DNA of 64,000 nucleotides from Gamarada debralockiae (lineage: Eukaryota > Ascomycota > Leotiomycetes > Helotiales > Hyphodiscaceae). The translations under genes and the position numbers were made by a program. The stretch covers positions 1-64,000 of the forward strand of contig NXFV01001370.1 of assembly GCA_002803225.1 (NCBI GenBank), in the 5' to 3' direction. Positions 56,690-64,000 of this stretch are shown here, in pieces. Position 1 is the stretch's first letter, and each line of letters starts with the position of its first letter. The notes beneath the pieces were generated by a model, which was not told the DNA's origin, searched no databases, and saw nothing but the letters and a program-made list of their open reading frames with translations.

Positions 56690-57205
56690 GGGAGGTGTTG
56701 ACGTGAGCCCGTGGGCCAGTGGGTGGTAAGCGAGGGCGGTGGTATTTAGAAGGAATGTGGCAGCAGGAGTAGTGGAAGAGGGTGAGGTACGGAAGACAGT
56801 TGAGTGATGACTGCATCAGCAGAGAGGGAGCCGTCGGCGACTTTGTCAAATAATTGTTGGGTAGCGTTGAGCGATTCGAGAGGATGGGCGACTGGGTGAG
56901 CGAGCTGAACCGCAGTGCCAACAGAAGTAGTTGATGGAGCATTGCCAACAGTACTGATGAGCTTTGGGGGGCTACCGTTTCTTGCAATCTGTAAGGAACG
57001 TGTCAGTTCGAGTGTGTTCCGTTCTTTTCTCCTGCTGGTATCCGAGAAATCATGAGACATGACTTACTTGCTCAGGTGTTAGCTTGATTGTTGGATGCTT
57101 CCCAGAAATAATGAGATCATGGAAATCAATGATTTTATTGTATTGATCAAGTTCGTATTGTTCGGCGGCCGTCAACTGACGCTCTTCCTCTTGTCGAGAT
57201 GCCAT

Positions 57206-58912
57206 CGTCGTTGTGCAGGAGGGTTGCAAAGGCGATGCAAGAGCAAGAAATGTTGTTGCGAGGAGTAGAAGCCAGAGGAGGCGAGACGTTCAGAAAGAGG
57301 CGATGCGAAAGTTTTCAAGAGTGAATATTTCCCAAAGCGAACTGTGGCGCGAATCGGAAAGTAAACAGCAGTCTCGCAGCTTGCCTAAGCGAGCCCCTTT
57401 TCTCGTTTTGCGAAACGCGATAAAAAGCGACAGCTGAACCAAACATTTAAGGATGCAAGTCAATCGCCTCGAGGTATTTGAAGATTCTGAGAGTATCTGA
57501 GAAAGTTCCTTACCAGTTTTGCAGCGTGAGAAGAAAGTATTTTTGGAGAAGAGGTCCGAATTAATATTCGCGGGCGAGGAGCGCTTCTGCCGGCCATGAC
57601 TTGACCATACCGCACTAATGAGAAGATCTCAATCGCTGTGCCCATTCTAATGATATAAAGAGCTCCTTTGGATAGCACTCCGGTGCCCTTGATACCCCCG
57701 ATCTTAACTTACTGAAGAGTAACGAGGAACTGAAATCTCTGAGTGTCCAGGAGGTTCTGTCAAGCTTCCAATCGTTTATTCAGAATAAACCATTGGTAAT
57801 TTATGTTCCTTTTATTATAGAGCATTAAAAAAAAAAGAACGCATCATCGCAATCATAAGTTAAAAGAAAGCCACAGCCACTTCATTTTATTACCAAATCC
57901 ATCAACTACTCTTGCATCACTGAACTCCATATAAAAGCCCACGAAGACCTGCTGTGGCTTATTTCATCAAATTAAAGGAGCAGTTACTTTCAATTCGGAT
58001 TTCTCACGTTCAGACTGTTGCACGTGTTCGGCTTCACGATCGACCTTTTTACATGGTTGGCGCACGAACGGGCACTTGAACCTGAGCCACTTTGCTCTGT
58101 TTGTTGAAGCAGAATTGCTTATTTGAATAGATACGACCCATAACGAGAGGGCGGTTCTAGGGGGTTGGGAGCCGAGTCCATTTTGACTGGCTTGGGGAAG
58201 TCATGACTGCAGCATTTCTAGGCTGGCTTAATGGACGAAAGCAAAAATTTTCTATTATGATTCAAAAGAGAGACAGAGGCAGGTGTGTTGGCGTATTAAG
58301 GGGTTTGGCGTCCACAATTCCTCCCCATCCTCCTTCGCCCAAGTTGATCGCATCGAGACCCGATTTGCGTTCCTGTCTCTTCAATCCTCGTACATGAGCA
58401 GACCGAACGTCAGGAGATGGAAGAAACCCACGGGAGGTAGTATGACCTGAGCTGTGTCCGAACAGCACTATCAAGAAACTTCTGCCAATAAATTATCAAA
58501 GGTGGCAACATCCTCTCCTACAAAGCAGCTGTCGCACCGCACTTCCAATCTTTGCTACGAATTGAGAATACAACACATCGAACCTTGAAAACATTTCAGC
58601 GATAGAGGAGGACGACTGAAGAGGCAGATCCAGGCACTCAAGTCACCGAAGCAAAGCTGATGATCGATACGTTCGCTCCACCGCTCAGTCGTTGGCGCGA
58701 CCACTTCTTAATTCAAGAGAAGCACGTAAAGAACAATCATTTTTTCCAGTTGCTGAATTCACATATGGGCTTTAAAGCAACCAACTTCGGGAGAATCGTG
58801 TGGAGTTGAACTACAGTCTCACAAGCAACATGATGCCCAGTTCTTAAAGGGGCTTCAGTTGATGGTACTTTTGTTACGAATTATCTATTCCCATCCTCCA
58901 GACTTCAACTAC
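57206..58912. other. no gene recognised
   Basis: About 1.7 kb. On the minus strand a stretch with possible splice sites (GTAAGTTAAG near 57710, GTAAGGAAC near 57505) flanks a frame reading MGTAIEIFSLVRYGQVMAGR (about 57645). This could be a small exon, but the family is unknown and the evidence weak. Confidence 0.35.
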
Positions 58913-59811
58913 CTATTTGGCAACATATCCATCAACATCAGTGCTGTTGCTAATTTTCTCATACTTCTTGTAGTTCTCGCCATACTGCTGGATCTTTTCG
59001 TTGATTGCCTTATACGCATCGGTACCAATAACGACTCTCAACGGTGGATCCTTCATGATCGCAAGCTCGTACATAGCCTTAGCACCCTTCGGTGGGTCAC
59101 CAGCTTGTGTGCCATGTCTCTCACCCATAGCCTTCTTCGCATCCATGTGATCGTACGCAGGATGTCTCTTCTCGGGGAAAGACATAGATCGTCCCGCCCA
59201 ATCCGTTCGGAATCCTCCTGGCTCGACACAAGTGAACTTGATACCCCATTCAGGCTTGACCTCCTTGCTGATAGCCTCGGTGAAACCCTCCACAGCCCAT
59301 TTGCTCGCGCAGTAGATGCTGAAGAACGGTACACCCCTTTGCCCTCCGATCGATGTGACTTGTTGGATCAATCCTCCAGATGGTTTCTGCTCGCGCATAA
59401 CCTCCATAGCTTTCTTTGTAACGCGGAGGAGACCGAAGAAGTTTACGTCCATTTGTGTCTTGATTTGCTCGGGCGTGAGCTCTTCGAAGACTCCTGCGAG
59501 TCCGTATCCGGCATTGTTGACCACGACATCGATTCGACCGAATTTTTCGACGGCGGCTTCGAAGGAAGCGTTGACTTGGTCTTGGTCGGTAACGTCGAGC
59601 ATGAGGGGGAGGTAGTTCTGCGATGCCGTTAGTGGGGGTCTGTAGTGGGGAAGGAGCGAATAAGACTTGCCTTGTCGTTTGTGCCGTTGAACTTGAGCGT
59701 CTCTGGCTTGCGTGCTGTAGCAATGGCAATATCGCCCCTATCGAGGACCTCCTGCACGAGGTGATTTCCGAAACCTGTTGAGGTACCCGTGATGAAGAAG
59801 ACGCGAGGCAT
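58913..59811 (-). CDS. classical short-chain dehydrogenase/reductase (281 aa)
   Basis: An NAD(P)-dependent oxidoreductase of the classical SDR type. The coenzyme motif is TGTSTGFG (residues 8-15), with VVVNNAGYG (NNAG), catalytic Ser in QQVTSIGGQRG and YCASK (Tyr-x3-Lys), then the conserved PGGFRTDW. Exon 1 (59811-59671) and exon 2 (59617-58913) join in phase at NDK|NYLPLMLDVTD. The donor is GCAAGT, a GC-AG intron, because no GT nearby preserves the frame. No signal or membrane segment; a soluble cytosolic enzyme is likely. Substrate unknown. It lies near a decayed cyclase-family gene and a Zn2Cys6 regulator. Confidence 0.9.
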
Positions 59812-60884
59812 GATTGTTGATGTTTGATGTGTTGATTGATGTTACTGATTCAGAGTTGCTCTCGCTGCAGGTATATATGTGCGACTCTGCGGGGTTATCG
59901 AACTTAAGACGGACTTAAAGGTGGATTGCAAAGTAACAGGGAACGGGAGGCTGTTGATATACTTATTTGGGGCAATGCTACACTTGTGGAATTCCATAAA
60001 AGAAACCCCAATGGTACTTCAACCACGTCACAGACTGCCATCATTGAGCATCCGGGGCCTCGACCATGCAAGATCTAAAGTTCCGAAACCTCTTCGAGTG
60101 TACTTACTGTTCTCTATTAAGAAGGTTTGAGAGGTTATACCCGACCTAATGCTTCAATCGAGATGTTGGAAGCTCGGAGGTCAAGCTTCACCGCTTTCAT
60201 GCACAACTGGCAGAATATTTCCCAATAAATCTTCTCTAACAAACTATGGAATTAAATGACGGACGGTGATCTATGTGGTATCATAATACCTGGATTGTGC
60301 GTAGCACAGCTCCTGCAGCATTTCTCGCCACACTATCCGCGAAGCCTCATACAGCCCCCAACTTCTGCAGCCGTCAGCAGACTGCAGCTCCAATCTCCAG
60401 AATAACTCCAACAATGGATTTCTCTAATATTTTCCGTTCAAACATACAAGCTTCTGAATTGAAGCACCAAAGAATTGCTCAAAACAAGAGCCGCGCGGTT
60501 CCTGTTTGGCGGAGAGGAAAGTGCAACTCGCCTCGGATGTTCTCCAAACGCAAACGCGGGCAAGAACCGTCACCTTCAAGCCCATCGCCACGCCATTGAC
60601 AGAAGAGCTTCTTGTCAGTCTGTCTCAAAAGAGAGGACATCCAATCACCTCTTACGAAAGCAAATTGCCATCCGACGATGTCACAGCTAAATCCCTAGCT
60701 TTCCAGCCTTTTCGTTGATCGACCCCGCAATGAGGGTTTGAGAAACCAGGTTTAACAATTTTGATGGGACCACGAATATTTAAAGCCCATCATACCACAA
60801 TTGAACTGAGTCTAGAAAGTTTCCAAACTGTCTCATTATTTTCTTGCTATTATTCCAAGTTGAAGGCACAAAAGATATTTCAAA
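59812..60884. other. no intact gene; possible coding relic
   Basis: A plus-strand frame ending LTEELLVSLSQKRGHPITSY (about 60595-60655) and SDDVTAKSLAFQPFR reads like the end of a protein, while the upstream frames are broken. No family recognised. Confidence 0.35.
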
Positions 60885-61443
60885 ATGAAGGTTCAAGATC
60901 TCCCCGACTTCAGAGCATCCCCTCCGTCCACGATATGCCCCATGGCACAGCTTGGGGATTGTGGGACAAGAACGGAGAGCGAGATAACTGCGGTTCTCTG
61001 AATATTTGGACTCCCCAAATCGTCAAGGAAGCTCAGAAAGAGATACGCACCGGACAAAGTATTGCGCTTAACTCTACCCCTCCCCTCCAACTCAGAATCC
61101 TCAACTAACATTCTCAAAGCTGGGCAATGGAATGTGTTCACGAGCCTGGTTTTGGACGAGAGGAACTCACTCACACCTTCAACGATCTCGGACCATTGGA
61201 CTTCGTTTCCTTCGGCGATATCATCCACATCAACCAACAAGCTCGCAGTCAATGGGATAGGTTCCGTCACTGGGGACATCAAGAAGCAGAGCTCTATTAT
61301 AATGGTCTGAAGCACGAGATAACGGACCCAAAACACTTCGAGAAGAACGGGATCCACAACTGGACTAAGCGCGGAGGAATCGTCAGATGCGCTGTCGCGT
61401 CCGTAATCAACTTATTAGCTTTTTGTCGACGACGAGTGCTTTG
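60885..61443 (+). pseudogene. decayed cyclase-family (kynurenine formamidase-like) gene
   Basis: It starts MKVQDLPDF at 60885. After a 1-base shift comes SIPSVHDMPHGTAWGLWDKN, then GSLNIWTPQIVKEAQKEIRT, a break, TFNDLGPLDFVSFGD, INQQARSQWDRFRHWGHQEA, ELYYNGLKHEI and NGIHNWTKRGGIV. This order (HG-AWGL.., GTLN, T-A-SQWD-LRHW, YNG, GI-W--RG--GRG) is that of the fungal putative cyclase family (PF04199). The expected C-terminal half after GGIV is missing and the first exon is frame-shifted. The metal-binding region is partly lost, so it is not functional. Confidence 0.72.
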
Positions 61444-61730
61444 ATTCCTGACTTCGATTAGAGCAGGAACAGAGAATGTGATACTGAGAAAGAAATGGGG
61501 CTTAGCCATATCCTGCTTGGCTCTCATTGGCTGTTCTATACGACAAGCGAGCTCATGCAACAGCGATTTGCGGCACGGCGTGTCAGCGTTCACATAAGCT
61601 TAATATCGAACTTCCAGCCCTCCGTCCTGGACTGCTTGTTCTTTTGGACATCGGAGCCTCTTCTGATCCCACTTATCCGCGCACCTGAGTTGCTGAATAT
61701 ACGAGACCCGAGAAAGTCAGCCCAACGACA
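61444..61730. other. promoter side of the Zn2Cys6 regulator
   Basis: Short intergenic stretch. Nothing specific is recognised. Confidence 0.4.
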
Positions 61731-63309
61731 ATGTCTCCACCTGAGCCGCGGAGAGTACGGGCAAAAAAGCCCAAAACGAAGACCGGTTGCAAGACCTGCA
61801 AGTACGTGCCGAATCCTCATTTTCTTTTGGTGCTTGGCCCTGGCCGACAACCACTGCACTCATATTGTTCCAGGCTAACGCATTAGTAGAATGCGGAGAG
61901 TTAAGTGCGACGAAGGGAAACCGTCGTGCAAGAGGTGCCTCAAGTTTGGGGTTGACTGTGATGGTTATGACTCCAATTTCAAAGGATCAAAGCTTCCAGA
62001 GCGACCTCTTGTTAGGGATATTGTCCCTCGAACAAGTAATGGTACTCCCTTGCTCGCGCCTTCGATGGTGAGGCTTCCTTTCGCCACCTTCTTCCAGGAC
62101 GGCCGAGAATATATGTATTTTCTCAATTACCAAGAAGAAGCATCTCTGGAGCTTTCTGGCCCGTTCGACGCAAGGTTGTGGAATCGTGTGGTCCTTCAAG
62201 CTTGCCATAATGAGCCTTCCCTGTGCCGGCTGACTGCCGCGATTGGGGCCCTGAACAGAGCTTCGAGGCTGCGAGATTCTGGTTTCTACGAGGAAGAAGC
62301 TTGTTTGCATGAGAAATATGCACTCAGAGAGTACGGCCGAGCTCTGAAAGGCATCCAAGGAATGATCTCTGACCCCCACCGTCGAGATACCGCGAGAATA
62401 GCCCTGATTGCTTCGTTACTGATATTCTGTTTTGAAAATTTGCAAGGAGATTTTGACTTGGCGATCGCGCATATGGAGAGCGCGCTTCATTTGATGAACA
62501 CACAGCTCTCTCAAGCCAGTCGTCAGTATAAGCATCTGCAAAATGCCTCACCAACTCCATCGTTGGAGGATGATCTTGTGACAGCATTTGTGCGTATGGA
62601 CAGTCATTTACTGTCGAGAACCGATAACTCGGACACCAGATATGCGGGTTCGGAAGTCGTCAGGAACAGCATACTGGATATAAACTATGCCGCAGACGCC
62701 TACGATGTTCCATACAGATTCACCACGATAAACCAGGCAAGAAGCTACCTGGAGCATATACAATTCCGCGCACTCCCCAGCCTCGCCCACGAGTTCAGCG
62801 TTCAGATCAGCGATAATCCCGATACGATCAGTGAAACCGCAAAGAATTTGTGTATATCCCATTCCGAACAATTTAATCAATGGCGCTCAGCATTCGCACC
62901 TTTATACGCAGAAGCTTGCAAAACGGGAAGCGGCAAAGACTTCGTCGCGGCTGCCACGCTTCGAATTTCGGGTTTGTCGACTGAGATCACAGCACAACGG
63001 TTGGCTATCCGAGGACAGGTTGCTACAGATCTCTATGAGTATGAATCTCGCGAAATTATTAACTTGAGTCGGCTGGTCATCGCTGATCCGAGTTTTCGAA
63101 AGAGCTTTGTGTTCGATTGTGGGATTGTACCTGGTTTATTTATTGTTACTGTTATTTGCGAAAATTTGGGCCTACGGAAAGAAGCATTGCAAGTTCTGAA
63201 AACAACTGTGCCAAGGAGAGAGGGAACTTGGGATAGCACGACTCTCGTAACGGTGGCAGAACAGGTTTTGCAAATGGCGGAAGGTGGTGGCTTGGGAGGA
63301 ATGGTTTGA
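61731..63309 (+). CDS. Zn2Cys6 fungal transcription factor (496 aa)
   Basis: Exon 1 (61731-61801) starts MSPPEPRRVRAKKPKTKTGC and ends in CKTCK. After a GTACGT..CTAAC..TAG intron, exon 2 (61890-63309) continues MRRVKCDEGKPSCKRCLKFG. Together they form a full binuclear cluster (C-x2-C-x6-C-x6-C-x2-C-x6-C, residues 20-50), typical of DNA-binding regulators. The rest, with GPFDARLWNRVVLQACHNEP, LCRLTAAIGALNRASRLRDS, ALKGIQGMISDP and ARIALIASLLIFCFENLQGD, matches the fungal-specific C-terminal region of the C6 regulators that start with this cluster. No damage is seen. Targets could include the adjacent SDR/cyclase genes, but only by proximity. Confidence 0.9.
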
Positions 63310-63711
63310 TGGCGATCAGGGAGATCAGCCGCAGGTTCAGGAGAAATCTTTCCCCGCATCACCGCAAAGTCGGGACCTTCTGCGCACTCAGTACACAACA
63401 GCCTCTCGGAAGATCCCTTTTATGTTGCACTGATGATCAATATTACCGAACTTTCCCCTGCCACGACTTCAAATTCAACCGTTGGCCTAGCTTGTACGAC
63501 CACCTGACCTCGTGTTGCGAGTTTTGCATAAGCTCAACGACTTTTCTTCTGACTTCTATCTGAGACCTTGAAGCATAAATACGCATCAACGTGCTTGAAT
63601 AAGGAGTTTCTGTTCAGTTACTATAAAAGACCATTTTCAATCAAGTTCCCTCCAATGTGGCACAGGACGGGATAATCTTCTCGAACCAACGCTCTATTCT
63701 ATAATCGCAAT
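63310..63711. other. no gene recognised
   Basis: 3' flank of the regulator and promoter of the last gene (TATAAAAGACC at about 63622). Confidence 0.4.
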
Positions 63712-64000
63712 ATGATGCTCCTCGTCCTCATCACCATCGTTGCAATGGTGACAGTGATTGACGCCGCCTTCAGTTGCCCAAGCCCAGACATCGGAGCGTG
63801 TTGCGAAGCCTACGATCCCGGCGACCAGCTTGGCTACGAATGTTAGTTCCTCCTCCTTTCTACCTCTCCTGCATTGCATCCGCTTCTTCATACTTACCTG
63901 TCCTATAATATCAAAAACAAAACTAATAGTCGAGAAACAGGTGAAGAGACCACCCATCCCATACTTGGAAGCAATACCACGTGGTCATGCGACAACGATG
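63712..64000 (+). CDS. small secreted Cys-containing protein, partial at window end
   Basis: It begins MMLLVLITIVAMVTVIDA, a clear signal peptide, followed by a mature start FSCPSPDIGACCEAYDPGDQ (three Cys, two adjacent). Exon 1 is 63712-63841. An intron with a GTTAGT donor, ACTAAT branch and TAG acceptor leads to exon 2 at 63930 (EKQVKRPPIPYLEAIPRGH..), running off the end of the window. Length, Cys pattern and signal peptide are those of small secreted fungal proteins such as hydrophobin-like or effector candidates. The family is not recognised. The joining phase is inferred. Confidence 0.55.

Larger units (their letters stand above)
50967..57205 (-). pseudogene. J-domain protein gene split by a hAT transposon
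   Basis: The 5' part lies at 57205-56690: exon 1 (57205-57068) starts MASRQEEERQLTAAEQYEL and joins exon 2 (from 56988), with QQLFDKVADGSLSADAVITQ. After the 4.9 kb insertion (51809-56681) the gene resumes at 51800 with TSSRHTATSQASLGMPVQPA. A J-domain-like unit follows (DYYQELGISRDASKTVLFNR; after a TAG, REAYDILSNDYLRHIYDDA), then a second one (DYYKDLGVDPAVAANSIMRG; after an intron with GACTAACG, AEKAHAVLSDPDLRQKYDAN). The HPD tripeptide is not visible in either unit, so Hsp70 stimulation is doubtful. The stop after VTPT fits CAG->TAG. The frame before the insertion point also needs a shift. The gene cannot yield a full product. Confidence 0.75.

Overview
The window looks like the nuclear genome of a filamentous ascomycete (Pezizomycotina). 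The clues are interrupted genes with short introns (about 47-75 bp, GTAAGT-type donors, CTAAC-type branch sites), a fungal Zn2Cys6 regulator, ATG14, PEX13, an Asp f 4-like secreted protein, NmrA-like and SDR reductases, and fungal hAT and Ty1/copia relics. Several family matches are reminiscent of Leotiomycetes, but that placement is inference. All family assignments come from recognising motifs by eye; no database was searched.

Layout. 1-9 kb: a tiny possible one-TM protein, an ankyrin-repeat protein, and decayed copies of an MFS transporter and an NAD(P)-dependent epimerase. 9-21 kb: PEX13, an NmrA-like reductase, a frame-disrupted membrane protein, a 3.5 kb decayed stretch and an Asp f 4-like secreted protein. 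23-34 kb: mostly intact housekeeping-type genes (ATG14, a divergent coiled-coil protein, a DUF3807-like protein, a B-box/ANCHR-like protein, an F-box protein), with a decayed CalB-like lipase between them. 34-46 kb: a broken BTB gene, a copia relic, then the most striking locus, one reading frame of about 2,212 codons in five exons that joins a STAND-type N-terminal domain, a Zn2Cys6 finger, an endosulfine-like segment and a bZIP-type basic region. Behind it lie an OrsD/DUF3505 relic and a degenerate repeat array. 46-57 kb: a broken SNF2/RAD5-like helicase gene that abuts a copia 3' end and LTR, and a J-domain gene split by a 4,873-bp hAT transposon with a perfect 8-bp target duplication. 58-64 kb: an SDR, a decayed cyclase-family gene, a Zn2Cys6 regulator and the start of a small secreted protein.

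Two kinds of DNA alternate: conserved, intact genes (PEX13, ATG14, F-box, B-box, SDR, the giant fusion) and accessory DNA full of relics. In several relics the stops fit TGG->TAG or CAG->TAG changes, i.e. CpA->TpA on one strand, as expected of repeat-induced point mutation. The single-copy relics are broken mainly by 1-base indels, so ordinary decay or sequencing error must also be considered.
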